Source: Shinella kummerowiae
Lineage (GTDB): Bacteria; Pseudomonadota; Alphaproteobacteria; Rhizobiales; Rhizobiaceae
Direction: 5' to 3'
Length of the DNA stretch: 64,000 bases
Assembly (NCBI RefSeq): GCF_009827055.1
Contig: NZ_WUMK01000001.1
Coordinates: forward strand, 744,001-808,000
The number at the start of each line of letters is the position of its first letter. Position 1 is the first letter of the stretch. Positions 8,990-17,777 of this stretch are shown here, in pieces. Made by a program: the position numbers and the translations under genes. The notes beneath the pieces are model-generated. The model was given only the letters and a program-made list of their open reading frames with translations, searched no databases and had not been told where the DNA came from.

Positions 8990-11446
8990 ATGACGAAAGC
9001 CAAAGAGGGGCACTATGGGCTGGCTTCGCACCACGGCAGGCGGGCAACCGGCATGAAGATGCATTCGGTGGAAAGCCGCTTCATTGCCATCGTCATTGGC
9101 GCGCTGCTCGTCTTCGTCGCTCCGCTGTTCGTCCTGTTCCTCATCCTGTCGTCCGATCGTGTCGCGCGCGAACGCCTGGAGAACACCGAAGTGCTGCTGG
9201 AAGCCAATGTCCAGGCGCTCGGAAAACCCCTGTGGGATTTCGACAAGGACAGCATCGACCAGATCGTCACGGCGCTCCAGGCCGAGGCCGATATCAGCTT
9301 CGTGCGCGTTCGCGACAGCTCCGACATGATCGACATCCGCAAGCCGGCCGTCAGCCCCGACCCGGACGACGCCCGTTCCGTCGTTAAGACCGATATTCTC
9401 TATCGGGCGAGCGACGGCATCAAAAAGGTCGGCACCGCCGAGATATGGCTGCGCAAGCAGGGCATCTTCGCCCGCTTCACGAAGGACGAGGTGACGATCT
9501 TCGCCATCTTCTTCTTCGCCGTGGCAACGCTTTTCACCGCCGCCATCATCGGCAACCGCATCACCATCATCCGGCCGCTGATGCGGCTGACGGGCGCCAT
9601 CGAGGCCACGCGCCGGCTCGGCTCGCGCCATCACGTCGACTGGACGTCGAACGACGAGATGGGCGCGCTCGCCCATAACTTCAACGAGATGCAGAGCAAG
9701 CTGGAGCGGGAGGAGAACGAACTCAAGCTGGCACATGCCCGCGCCACCGACATCTACAATCTCACCCCGGCAATGCTGTTCTCCATCGATGCGAACAACC
9801 GCATCACCGCCGTCAGCGACTACTGGCTCACCGCCACCGGTTACCGCCGCGAAGCGGTGATCGGCCAGGAATTCACCGATTTCGTCGTCGAGGAATCGCG
9901 CGAGACCTACCGCAAACGCCATATCACCAGCATGGAAAACGGCAGCATCTGCGAGGTCACCGTGCGCTTCCGCTGCGCCAATGACAGCATCATCGATGTG
10001 CTTATCCTGGAAACCGGCGTGGTGGCAAGCAACAGCCGGCAGGCGCTCTCGCTCTCGGTCATGACCGACGTGACCGACCTCAAGGAGGCGGAAAACCGCA
10101 ACCACCGCCAGGCGATCACCGATCACCTGACCGGCCTGCTCAACCGCCAAGGTTTCGAGGCCGTGCTGGACGACCTGATCGGCGAAGCCGACACGCTCGG
10201 CCAGCAGCTCGCCTGCCTCTTCGTCGACCTCGACCGTTTCAAGTGGATCAACGACAATCTCGGCCACGCCGCCGGCGACGATGTGCTGTGCCAGGTGGCG
10301 ATGCGCCTGCGCCGCCAGTTGCGCGCCGGCGATATCATCGCCCGCCTCGGCGGCGACGAATTCGCCATCCTGCTGTCCGCGCCCAATGCCCGCCAGCTTG
10401 CCATGGACGTCAGCGACCGGTTGGTCGCAAGCCTGCGAGCGCCGCTCATCGTCAACGGCGCGGAGATCAATGTCAGCGCCAGCATCGGCGTTGCCGTCTA
10501 CCCGGACCATGCCGAGACGGCCGCCTGCCTGTTGCAGAAATCGGACATGGCGATGTATGCGCGCAAGCGCAGCGGCAAGAACGGCGTACAGCTTTTCGAC
10601 AACAACATGGTCGACATCGCCCGCAAGCGGCTGGAGACCGAGCAGTTCATCGACCAGGGCCTACGCGACGACTGGTTCATTGCCCATCTCCAGCCGATCG
10701 TCAGCCTGTCGGACGGGCGCGTCGCCGGCTTCGAGGCACTGATGCGCCTCAATCATCCCGAACGCGGCCTGCTGCCGCCGGCCGAGATCATCGGCATTGC
10801 CGAAGAGAACGGTTCGATCGGCCAGATCGGCGATGCCATCCTGTCCAAGGCCATTGCCAGCCTCGCCGTCATCTCCAGGCTCGACGGGCTTGCCGACAGC
10901 TATCTCGCGGTGAATTTCTCGCCCCTGCAGTTCGAGCCCGCCCTGCCCGCGCGCCTGGCCGCACTGCTTCTCCAGAACGGCATCACGCCGTCGCGCATCG
11001 TCGTCGAAATCACCGAGGCCGTGCTGATGCTCGACAATCCGGTGGTGCGCGACGTGCTCGACGCGCTTTCCGATCTCGGCTGCCGTATTGCGCTCGACGA
11101 TTTCGGCACAGGCTATTCCTCGCTCAGCTACCTCAACCGCTTTCCCGTCGATATCGTCAAGGTCGACCAGTCCTTCACCCGCTCGCTGTCGAGTGACCAG
11201 CCGGACGTGCGCCGCAAGAGCCGTATGCTGGTCGAAGGCATCCGCACGATCTCGCACCAGATGGGCTGCGCCGTGGTGGCGGAGGGCATCGAGACGGCCG
11301 AACAGTGGGATATCCTCCAGGCGATGAACATCGAATTCGGCCAGGGCTATCTGCTCAGCCGGCCCCTGCCGCTTGACGCGCTGCTGGAAAAGCTGGACGA
11401 ATTCGCCAGGCCCACCGCGCCTGAGCGCCAGGCGATAGCCTCCTGA
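8990..11446 (+). CDS. Membrane-bound GGDEF-EAL c-di-GMP enzyme with HAMP and PAS domains
   Basis: Bifunctional-looking c-di-GMP synthase/phosphodiesterase in the inner membrane (818 residues). Order: TM1 (about 31-53), periplasmic sensor region (about 55-165), TM2 (167-189), HAMP, PAS (about 255-365), GGDEF domain (about 370-535) and EAL domain (about 545-800). The synthase site GGDEF (454-458) and the inhibitory I-site RAGD (445-448) are intact. The EAL side keeps E582-A-L, the Asn of NFSPLQF, DDFGTG (703-708), the Lys of VKVDQSF and the Glu of VAEGIET. Both activities are therefore possible. The start at 8990 is uncertain; ATGs at 9053 and 9059 would only shorten the cytosolic N-terminus. 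A periplasmic binding protein gene follows 20 nt later, and may feed the periplasmic sensor. Confidence 0.93.
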   Translation: MTKAKEGHYGLASHHGRRATGMKMHSVESRFIAIVIGALLVFVAPLFVLFLILSSDRVARERLENTEVLLEANVQALGKPLWDFDKDSIDQIVTALQAEADISFVRVRDSSDMIDIRKPAVSPDPDDARSVVKTDILYRASDGIKKVGTAEIWLRKQGIFARFTKDEVTIFAIFFFAVATLFTAAIIGNRITIIRPLMRLTGAIEATRRLGSRHHVDWTSNDEMGALAHNFNEMQSKLEREENELKLAHARATDIYNLTPAMLFSIDANNRITAVSDYWLTATGYRREAVIGQEFTDFVVEESRETYRKRHITSMENGSICEVTVRFRCANDSIIDVLILETGVVASNSRQALSLSVMTDVTDLKEAENRNHRQAITDHLTGLLNRQGFEAVLDDLIGEADTLGQQLACLFVDLDRFKWINDNLGHAAGDDVLCQVAMRLRRQLRAGDIIARLGGDEFAILLSAPNARQLAMDVSDRLVASLRAPLIVNGAEINVSASIGVAVYPDHAETAACLLQKSDMAMYARKRSGKNGVQLFDNNMVDIARKRLETEQFIDQGLRDDWFIAHLQPIVSLSDGRVAGFEALMRLNHPERGLLPPAEIIGIAEENGSIGQIGDAILSKAIASLAVISRLDGLADSYLAVNFSPLQFEPALPARLAALLLQNGITPSRIVVEITEAVLMLDNPVVRDVLDALSDLGCRIALDDFGTGYSSLSYLNRFPVDIVKVDQSFTRSLSSDQPDVRRKSRMLVEGIRTISHQMGCAVVAEGIETAEQWDILQAMNIEFGQGYLLSRPLPLDALLEKLDEFARPTAPERQAIAS

Positions 11447-11466
11447 AAGGACCCGGGGACGAGACG

Positions 11467-12216
11467 ATGAAGACACTGCTTCTGACGCTTTGCCTGTCGC
11501 TTGCCCCCCTTTCCGCGCCGCTTGCCGAAACCCTGCATTTCGTCACCGAGGAATATGCGCCCTTCAACTACACGAAGGACGGCAAGATCACCGGCATCGC
11601 GGTTGATCAGGTCAAGACGATCACCAAGGCGGCCGGCGTTGACTACAAGCTGGAGATCATGCCTTGGGCGCGCGCCTTCGCCATGGCGGAAAGCCAGCCC
11701 ATGCATTGCGTCTTTACCACGGGCTACAACCGCGCCCGCGCCGACCGCTTCCTCTGGGTCAACCCGCTGCTGAAGGACGAGATGGTCCTGCTGAAACGCA
11801 AGGATGGCAGCAAGGGGCCGGCGACACTGAGCGCGGCGCGCGGCATGAAGGCCGGCTCGCAACGGGGCGATTTTGCCGTCGAGGCGCTGGAAGACCTTGG
11901 CTTCAAGGATATCGATCTCGCCGCCGATATCGATATCAGCGTGCGCAAGCTGCTTTCCGGACGCATCGATCTGATGCCGACCTCCATCAAGACCTATGAA
12001 AATCTGGTGCAACAGGGACAGCCGGTCGAAAAAGCCATGCTGATGGCCGGCCAAACCTACGGTATCGCCTGCCACAAGGATACCCCGCCCGATCTCGTCA
12101 AGCGCCTCCAGACAGAACTCGACAAACTGATCCTGAGCGGCGAGCAGGACCGCATCTTCACCGCCTATGGCCTGCCGCCAAACCCGCGCACGGCGCAAAA
12201 CGGCGCGAAGAAATGA
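11467..12216 (+). CDS. Periplasmic solute-binding protein (SBP family 3)
   Basis: Amino-acid-type (SBP_bac_3) periplasmic binding protein of 249 residues. It has a signal peptide (about 1-20, cut near PLAE-TLHF), the opening TLHFVTEEYAPFNYTKDGKITGIAVD typical of the family, and a C-terminal lobe ending in a short basic tail. No permease or ATPase gene is next to it, so it is not part of a normal ABC operon. The gene starts 20 nt after the GGDEF-EAL gene and has GGGGA a few bases before the ATG. Co-transcription suggests it presents a ligand to the periplasmic part of that receptor (inference). Confidence 0.85.
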   Translation: MKTLLLTLCLSLAPLSAPLAETLHFVTEEYAPFNYTKDGKITGIAVDQVKTITKAAGVDYKLEIMPWARAFAMAESQPMHCVFTTGYNRARADRFLWVNPLLKDEMVLLKRKDGSKGPATLSAARGMKAGSQRGDFAVEALEDLGFKDIDLAADIDISVRKLLSGRIDLMPTSIKTYENLVQQGQPVEKAMLMAGQTYGIACHKDTPPDLVKRLQTELDKLILSGEQDRIFTAYGLPPNPRTAQNGAKK

Positions 12217-12288
12217 CCACGGGCGGTTGACTTCCGGCCGCTTTCGCGGTGGTGAAGGCAACGACAGATCCTTTTGGCGGACCATTCC

Positions 12289-13005
12289 ATGCTGATCATC
12301 GCCGGGCTCGGCAATCCGGGCGCAAAATATGCGGGCAACCGCCACAATATCGGTTTCATGGCGCTGGATGCGATCCATCGCAAGAACCCGTTTTCGCCCT
12401 GGTCGAAGAAATTCAAGGCGGAGATTTCGGAAGGCGAACTTGCCGGCGAAAAGGTGCTGCTGATCAAGCCGCAGACCTTCATGAACCTTTCGGGCGAATC
12501 CGTCGGCGAGGCCATGCGCTTCTACAAGCTGGCGCCGAAGGATATCGTCGCGATCTACGACGAGCTTGACCTCGCCGCCGGCAAGGCACGCATCAAGACC
12601 GGCGGCGGCCATGGCGGACACAACGGCATCAAGTCGATCGACGCCCATTGCGGCCGGGAATACCGACGGCTACGCCTCGGCATCGGCCATCCGGGCATCA
12701 AGGAACTCGTGACCAACCATGTGCTCGGCGATTTCGCCAAGGCCGACCATGCCTGGCTCGACCCGCTGCTCGACGAACTCGCGATCAATGCAGACATGCT
12801 GGCTCGGGGCGAGGATTCGCAGCTGATGAACAAGCTGGCACTCGCCGTCGGCGGAAAGCCGGAGGAGAAGGAAACCTCGGCGAAAAAACCCGCCGCCCAG
12901 TCCCACATCCGCCCGGCTCGCAACCACGCCCAGCCGAAGATCCTGCCGACGACCGGGCCAATGGCGGAAATGCTGAAAAAGCTGCTTGGCAACAAGGGCG
13001 AGTGA
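12289..13005 (+). CDS. pth: Peptidyl-tRNA hydrolase
   Basis: Cleaves peptidyl-tRNAs that drop off ribosomes, recycling tRNA. With the ATG at 12289 the protein has 238 residues and starts [11 protein letters not shown] as in the family. The catalytic His19 lies in NRHNIGF, with Asn66 (FMNLSG) and Asp91 (YDELDL). After the catalytic domain (about 190 residues) there is a basic, Pro/Ala-rich tail of some 45 residues, common in rhizobial Pth. The frame is open to a TTG at 12274, which would add five atypical residues. GGCGGA is the best ribosome site. Confidence 0.96.
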   Translation: MLIIAGLGNPGAKYAGNRHNIGFMALDAIHRKNPFSPWSKKFKAEISEGELAGEKVLLIKPQTFMNLSGESVGEAMRFYKLAPKDIVAIYDELDLAAGKARIKTGGGHGGHNGIKSIDAHCGREYRRLRLGIGHPGIKELVTNHVLGDFAKADHAWLDPLLDELAINADMLARGEDSQLMNKLALAVGGKPEEKETSAKKPAAQSHIRPARNHAQPKILPTTGPMAEMLKKLLGNKGE

Positions 13006-13246
13006 TTTCCGAAGCGGTTTTGGAAAACGGCGGGATGGAAAAGCCGCCGAATCCGCTTCACGACGTGGCATTACAGGCGACGCACCAAATAGAGCCGATG
13101 GTGTCGACAACGGCCGGCTGCAGTTGTGTTGTCCGCATTACTCCGCGAACCGCCATTCCTGTTGCACGTCGTGCTCATGCTCCGTGTGGTGTTTTCCGGC
13201 ACACGAGGTGTAAGCTGATAGACATTCAAGATCGTGGAGGTGGTGC

Positions 13247-13585
13247 ATGCCCCGTTTCCTTGCCGTTTACACCATTAAGCCCGAGGACGTCGCGTCTTTT
13301 CGAAGCCTTCCCAAAGCCGAGCAGGATGCTATCGATGCCATCGGCGTCAAACAGTGGGCGGCCTGGGAGGAAAGAAATGCTGCGTCTATCCTCGATCGTG
13401 GCGGCATGGTGGGAAAGACGACGCGCATCACCAAGGACGGCGTCACCAAAGCGGTCAATCCATTCTGCGGCTATCTGGTTGTCGAGGCTGAGACCGCCGA
13501 TGCCGCCGCGCGACTTTTCCACGACCACCCCCACATCACGGTCTTTCCCGGCGACGGCGTGGATATCATGCCCTTTGTAACCTGA
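13247..13585 (+). CDS. Small conserved protein, possibly YCII-like
   Basis: A 112-residue cytosolic protein with a good ribosome site (GTGGAGG before the ATG). The compact alpha/beta composition, the opening MPRFLAVYTIKPEDVASFR and the late segment ARLFHDHPHITVFPGDGVDIMP resemble the YCII/DGPF ferredoxin-like fold, in which paired His residues are conserved. No enzyme activity is established for that family. It stands alone; the 240 bp before it hold no other gene. Confidence 0.7.
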   Translation: MPRFLAVYTIKPEDVASFRSLPKAEQDAIDAIGVKQWAAWEERNAASILDRGGMVGKTTRITKDGVTKAVNPFCGYLVVEAETADAAARLFHDHPHITVFPGDGVDIMPFVT

Positions 13586-13645
13586 TCGTCTAGAAGTGAT
13601 CAGGCCGCTGTCATGCGGCGGCCTGTCTGACGCCAAAGGAAGGAT

Positions 13646-13882
13646 TCACGAAGCCGAGAACTTCACCGTTACGCCGCGCTGCCGAAAGTAGGCCTGCATC
13701 AGCTTCCTGCCAGAACGGTTATTCTGCACGAGCCTCGCCGGGTCGAATACGGCCTCTTTCAAACCCTCCCGCGTCAACGCTGTCTTGAGGGTCGCGATAT
13801 GCAGGTCGATGTCGGCATTGTCCGCCTGGAGCGATTCATAAATACGGTTTGTTGCCTCTGCTACGGTCGGTTCGCTCACCAT
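13646..13882 (-). CDS. Hypothetical protein, 78 residues
   Basis: Small soluble protein, helical and rich in Ala, Glu, Arg and Leu. I recognise no family. AGGAGTG stands directly before the ATG at 13882, which supports translation. The C-terminus (QAYFRQRGVTVKFSAS) is basic. The gene faces away from the next hypothetical gene. Confidence 0.6.
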   Translation of the reverse strand: MVSEPTVAEATNRIYESLQADNADIDLHIATLKTALTREGLKEAVFDPARLVQNNRSGRKLMQAYFRQRGVTVKFSAS

Positions 13883-14107
13883 TCACTCCTGTTGTTGTTT
13901 CGGCTGGCGCTTACCACATTTTTCGGCTTGACCCTATTGCCCTGAAAAATACCATCTTCGATGGGTGACAATGGATTGGAACAACGTGTCCGTTTTCGAC
14001 GATACGGCACCAGAAGCAGGCTAACGGGAACCGGCCCGTTGCGATCGACATGCCACGACAGCTTCGCGCCAATTGCGGTCATTCTGCTTCTACCTTACAC
14101 TTTGGCT

Positions 14108-14395
14108 ATGGTCCTTGCCCGCAAAGTAGTCCTCCACAGTCCTATCTCTGACACGGCTGATCTCGCGGGATTTGTCGAGCGGTGCCTTTCTGAAGGCGTG
14201 TTCCTGCTCGCGATTGTCGGGCCGGGCGCGGACAAACTGGAAGATGAGGTGGATTGGATCGTTGTTGGCGACGGCAACGATCCCAGCCGCTTCCTTTGCA
14301 CCACATCACACCCTAACGAGCCCCTTGAAGAGGTCATCGGCATGGCGAGCGCCTTCGATGCCGGCCGCGGTGGGGTGGAGCAGGTATTTCTTTAG
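14108..14395 (+). CDS. Hypothetical protein, about 95 residues
   Basis: Small acidic protein without a known motif. The segment GVFLLAIVGPGADKLEDEVDWIVVGDG alternates hydrophobic strands with charged turns, which suggests a folded alpha/beta domain. The frame is open to 13961, but the upstream part looks non-coding, so the ATG at 14108 is preferred; its ribosome site is weak. It converges with clpS. Confidence 0.55.
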   Translation: MVLARKVVLHSPISDTADLAGFVERCLSEGVFLLAIVGPGADKLEDEVDWIVVGDGNDPSRFLCTTSHPNEPLEEVIGMASAFDAGRGGVEQVFL

Positions 14396-14430
14396 TCCGA
14401 ATGGATTGATGCCGCCAAACGCAGGTCGAA

Positions 14431-14742
14431 TTACTCTTCCGGTTCCGTCTGGAAGAGTAGCGGGAAGCCCGCCTCCTTGGCGAGGTCCGTCGCCTCCTTC
14501 GCCTTGGTCTCCGCAATATCGCGGGCACAGACCACCACAACGCAGGTGCCCATCTTGTGCGCGGTGATCATCACGCGCTGGCTGGCATCCTCGTTCATGC
14601 TGAAGACCGCCTTCAGCACCAGCACGACGAATTCGCGCGGCGTATAGTCGTCGTTGACAAGAATGACCTTGTAGAGCTTCGGCCGTTCCAGCTTTGGCTT
14701 GGTTATCGTCTTCGGGGTCAGGGTGACGTCATCGTTGCCCAT
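14431..14742 (-). CDS. clpS: ATP-dependent Clp protease adaptor ClpS (ClpS2 type)
   Basis: N-recognin adaptor that delivers N-degron substrates to ClpAP. The 103 residues carry the ClpS core: YKVILVNDDYTPREFVVLVL (24-43), the TAHKMG helix and VVVVCARDIAETKAKEATD. The last segment and the C-terminus EAGFPLLFQTEPEE match the second rhizobial ClpS paralogue (ClpS2), which has a narrower residue preference than ClpS1. The N-terminal extension MGNDDVTLTPKTITKPKLERP is flexible, as expected. No clpA is in the window; a ClpP paralogue is encoded at 53793-54371. Confidence 0.93.
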   Translation of the reverse strand: MGNDDVTLTPKTITKPKLERPKLYKVILVNDDYTPREFVVLVLKAVFSMNEDASQRVMITAHKMGTCVVVVCARDIAETKAKEATDLAKEAGFPLLFQTEPEE

Positions 14743-14902
14743 CGGAAGCCCTCCTCGTGAGTGTGCCTTCGAGCGATGTAGGGATGATTGTGCACTGCGA
14801 GAAGGGGGAGTTCAAGAGCTGCGCATGCGGCAAACACTTGACCCTGCCCCGTCCTTCCCCCATAGCGGGGGCAACGATTTTCGAGACGAATGGACCACCT
14901 CA

Positions 14903-16006
14903 ATGGGTTTCAAATGCGGTATCGTCGGACTGCCGAATGTCGGCAAGTCGACCCTCTTCAACGCGCTGACCAAGACGGCTGCCGCACAGGCGGCAAACTA
15001 TCCCTTCTGCACCATCGAGCCGAACACCGGCGAAGTGGCGGTTCCCGATCCGCGCATGAAGGCGCTCGCCACCATCGCCGGCTCCAAGGAGATCATCCCG
15101 ACGCGCATCTCCTTCGTCGATATCGCCGGCCTCGTGCGCGGTGCCTCGAAGGGGGAAGGCCTCGGCAACAAGTTCCTCGCCAACATCCGCGAAGTCGACG
15201 CGGTGGTGCATGTGCTGCGCTGCTTCGAGGATGACGACATCACCCATGTCGAGGGGCGCATCAATCCGGTCGGCGACGCCGACACGATCGAGACCGAGCT
15301 GATGCTCGCCGACCTCGAAAGCCTCGAGCGCCGCGTCGATCAGGCCCGCAAGCGCGCGGCCAGCAAGGACAAGGAATCGCTCGCGCAACTGCCGATCATG
15401 GAAGCCGTGGTCAAGCTTTTGAACGAAGGCAAGCCGGCCCGCCTTCTTCTCAAGACGCTGGCACCGGAAGAGATCGAGGTCCTGAAGGGCCTCAACCTCC
15501 TGACGTCGCATCCGGTCCTCTATGTCTGCAACGTCGCGGAAGGCGATGCATCGACCGGCAACGAGCACACGCAGGCCGTGGCCGCCATGGCCAAGGAACA
15601 GGGCGCCGAATGCGTCATCATCTCGGCGGCGATCGAATCCGAGGTCGCCCAGCTTCCGGAAGAGGAAGCGCAGGAGTTCCTCTCCGCACTCGGCCTTGAG
15701 GAAGCGGGCCTCGACCGCCTCATCCGCGCCGGCTATCACCTGCTCGACCTGATCACCTATTTCACGGTCGGCCCCAAGGAAACCCGCGCCTGGACCATCG
15801 TGCGCGGCACCAAGGCGCCGCAGGCCGCAGGCGTCATCCATACCGACTTCGAACGCGGCTTCATCCGCGCCTTCACGATCTCCTATGACGACTACATCGC
15901 CTACAAGGGCGAAGTCGGCGCCAAGGAAGCCGGCAAGGGCCGCGACGAAGGCAAGGAATACGTGGTTCAGGACGGCGACGTCATCCACTTCCGCTTCAAC
16001 ACGTAA
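14903..16006 (+). CDS. ychF: Redox-regulated ATPase YchF (Obg-family)
   Basis: Obg-related P-loop ATPase that associates with ribosomes (OLA1/YchF). The 367 residues open [17 protein letters not shown], with Walker A at 9-17. The G2/G3 region ([20 protein letters not shown]) and the C-terminal TGS domain (about 280-367, ending [13 protein letters not shown]) are complete. The G4 specificity position is NVAE rather than NKxD, as in ATP-preferring YchF. The frame is open to 14699, but the ATG at 14903 matches the family start. The next gene follows after 8 nt. Confidence 0.96.
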   Translation: MGFKCGIVGLPNVGKSTLFNALTKTAAAQAANYPFCTIEPNTGEVAVPDPRMKALATIAGSKEIIPTRISFVDIAGLVRGASKGEGLGNKFLANIREVDAVVHVLRCFEDDDITHVEGRINPVGDADTIETELMLADLESLERRVDQARKRAASKDKESLAQLPIMEAVVKLLNEGKPARLLLKTLAPEEIEVLKGLNLLTSHPVLYVCNVAEGDASTGNEHTQAVAAMAKEQGAECVIISAAIESEVAQLPEEEAQEFLSALGLEEAGLDRLIRAGYHLLDLITYFTVGPKETRAWTIVRGTKAPQAAGVIHTDFERGFIRAFTISYDDYIAYKGEVGAKEAGKGRDEGKEYVVQDGDVIHFRFNT

Positions 16007-16014
16007 AAGGCACC

Positions 16015-16491
16015 ATGACGGACGCGCTGAAGACATTCGAGGATTTTACGCCCGGCCGCCGCTTCGATTTTGCGGAGCGGACGCTGACGGTGGAAGAGAT
16101 CGTCGCCTTCGCAAGCGAGTTCGATCCGCAGCCGATGCATCTTGACGAGGCGGCCGGCCGTGCCAGCATTCTGGGCGGTCTCGCCGCCTCCGGCTGGCAC
16201 ACCAGCGCCGTCATGATGCGCATGCTCTATGAGGCCTATATAAGCGGCTCCACCTCGGAAGGCTCGCCCGGCGTCGACCTGATGGAATGGAAGCGCCCGG
16301 TGCTCGCGGGCGACACGCTCGGCGGCCATTGCGTGGTGCTGGATGCCCGCGCTTCGCGCTCGCGGCCCGAGATCGGTATCGTGCGCATGCGCGCGGAGGT
16401 GACGAACCAGCGCGGCGAACTCGTCGCGGTCTCCGAATATATCAACATGATGCGCCTTGCCGAGAAGGGAGCCGACCATGCGGATGGCTGA
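16015..16491 (+). CDS. MaoC family dehydratase (first of pair)
   Basis: Hot-dog-fold enoyl-CoA-hydratase-type protein of 158 residues. The MaoC motif EFDPQPMHLDEAAGR (about 39-53) contains the catalytic Asp and His, followed by GGLAASGWHTSAVMMR. It starts 8 nt after ychF and its 3' end overlaps the start of a second MaoC gene, so the three genes are probably one transcript. The paired single-hot-dog proteins may form a heterodimer like the two halves of (R)-specific hydratases (inference). The substrate is unknown. Confidence 0.9.
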   Translation: MTDALKTFEDFTPGRRFDFAERTLTVEEIVAFASEFDPQPMHLDEAAGRASILGGLAASGWHTSAVMMRMLYEAYISGSTSEGSPGVDLMEWKRPVLAGDTLGGHCVVLDARASRSRPEIGIVRMRAEVTNQRGELVAVSEYINMMRLAEKGADHADG

Positions 16492-16945
16492 GCTTTATCC
16501 CTTCAACGAGACGGTCGAGATCGGCAGCCTTACCTTTACGGCAGAGGACATCGTCCGTTTCGCCAAGGACTTTGATCCGCAGCCCTTCCACCTCGATGCG
16601 GAACTGGCCAAGAACGCCCTCTTCGGCGGCCTCTGCGCCTCCGGCTGGCATTCCGCGGCCGGGTGGATGAAATGCTTCGTGCCGTTCTGGATCCGCGAAA
16701 GCAAGCGGCTCGCCAAAGACGGCATCGTCCCGCCGAACCTCGGCCCCTCCCCGGGCTTCACGAAACTGAGCTGGCTGAAGCCGGTTTTCGCCGACGACAC
16801 GATCACCTATTCGGTGACGCTGCTGGCCTCGCGCGAGCTCGCCTCAAGACCCGGCCGCCTCGTCAATTCGATCCTCTGCGCCGGCAGGAACCAGAACGGC
16901 GAGCCGGTCATCCGGTTCGAGAGCACCGTGCTGGAGTTTGTCTAG
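16478..16945 (+). CDS. MaoC family dehydratase (second of pair)
   Basis: Second hot-dog protein (155 residues), with FDPQPFHLDAELAKNALFGGLCASGWHSA holding the MaoC Asp/His site. The ATG at 16478 has AAGGGAG six bases upstream and overlaps the upstream MaoC gene by 14 nt; another ATG at 16484 is possible. The close homology and overlap point to an old tandem duplication whose products work together. Confidence 0.9.
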   Translation: MRMAELYPFNETVEIGSLTFTAEDIVRFAKDFDPQPFHLDAELAKNALFGGLCASGWHSAAGWMKCFVPFWIRESKRLAKDGIVPPNLGPSPGFTKLSWLKPVFADDTITYSVTLLASRELASRPGRLVNSILCAGRNQNGEPVIRFESTVLEFV

Positions 16946-16961
16946 GGCGGAGGCGGGAGTT

Positions 16962-17116
16962 ACCCCCCTCTGTCCTGCCGGACATCTCCCGCACAAGGGG
17001 GGAGATAGGATGGAGAGGCGTTTCGCCATTCTTCAGCGCCGCGATGTATGCAAGGATCTCGCGTCTAGCCGATCTCCCTCCTTGTGCGGGAGATGTCCGG
17101 CAGGACAGAGGGGGGT
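16962..17116. repeat. Intergenic inverted repeat, two 45-bp arms
   Basis: Arms at 16962-17006 and 17072-17116 are reverse complements at 44 of 45 positions. They enclose a 65-bp spacer without an open reading frame. Each arm itself holds a palindrome-like core (gtcctgccggacatctcccg). The sequence type, with its ccccctctgtcctgccggac motif, fits the mosaic intergenic elements (RIME-like) scattered in Rhizobiaceae genomes. It lies 17 bp after the second MaoC gene and 12 bp before the apt stop, so it may end or stabilise both transcripts. Confidence 0.85.
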
Positions 17117-17127
17117 GAGCCACTCGC

Positions 17128-17670
17128 TCAATGCCCGTCGAAGGCCACCAGCGTGCGGACTTCCACGCCGAGCGCCTCGAGCTTCTTGCGCCCTCCCAGC
17201 TCCGGCAGGTCGATGACGAAGCAGGCCGCGACGATGTCGGCACCGATCTGGCGCAGCAGCTTGACCGCCGCCTCCGCCGTGCCGCCGGTGGCGATCAGGT
17301 CATCGATGAGGATCACCTTCTCGCCCGGCTTGATGGCATCCTTGTGCATCTCCATCTCGTCCACGCCATATTCCAGGCTGTAGGCAATACGCACGGTCTC
17401 GTGCGGCAGCTTGCCCTTCTTGCGGATCGGCACGAAGCCGGTCGACAGCTGGTGCGCCATGGCGCCGCCGAGGATGAAGCCACGCGCCTCGATGCCGGCG
17501 ACCTTGGCGATGCCGATGCCCGCATAGGGATGCACCAGTTCGTCGACGGCGCGACGGAAGGCACGCGGATTGCCGAGCAGCGTGGTGATGTCGCGGAACA
17601 TGACGCCCGGTTTCGGATAGTCCGGAATGTTGCGGATCGCGGCGACGAGTTCGTTTTCGAGTGTGGACAT
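17128..17670 (-). CDS. apt: Adenine phosphoribosyltransferase
   Basis: Salvages adenine with PRPP to AMP. The 180-residue protein shows [13 protein letters not shown], the [12 protein letters not shown] loop and the PRPP-binding motif [17 protein letters not shown] (about 118-134). It is of usual family length. The gene lies downstream of the pet operon but is separated from it by a terminator at 17731-17758. Confidence 0.97.
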   Translation of the reverse strand: MSTLENELVAAIRNIPDYPKPGVMFRDITTLLGNPRAFRRAVDELVHPYAGIGIAKVAGIEARGFILGGAMAHQLSTGFVPIRKKGKLPHETVRIAYSLEYGVDEMEMHKDAIKPGEKVILIDDLIATGGTAEAAVKLLRQIGADIVAACFVIDLPELGGRKKLEALGVEVRTLVAFDGH

Positions 17671-17730
17671 GATGTTCCCGACTGCGGAGGATCTCCTCCG
17701 GTTATTGCAGGTGAGGCGCTGGCCCTCAAC

Positions 17731-17758
17731 AAAAAAGGCGGCCCGGAGGCCGCCTTTT
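17731..17758 (-). terminator. Terminator of the pet operon
   Basis: Arms ggcggcc (17737-17743) and ggccgcc (17748-17754) around a CGGA tetraloop, flanked by A and T runs on both sides. On the - strand a U-run of six follows the stem, 20 nt after the cytochrome c1 stop. Confidence 0.88.
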
Positions 17759-17777
17759 GACCGAACGGTGAAACCGC

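Noticed and set aside
12217-13246. tRNA genes around pth
   Set aside because: Intergenic stretches were read for cloverleaf arms and the TTCGA loop; none fits. The same holds for the other gaps.
16962-17116. 45-bp arms as insertion-sequence ends
   Set aside because: The 65-bp spacer has no transposase or reading frame, and no target-site duplication is evident.
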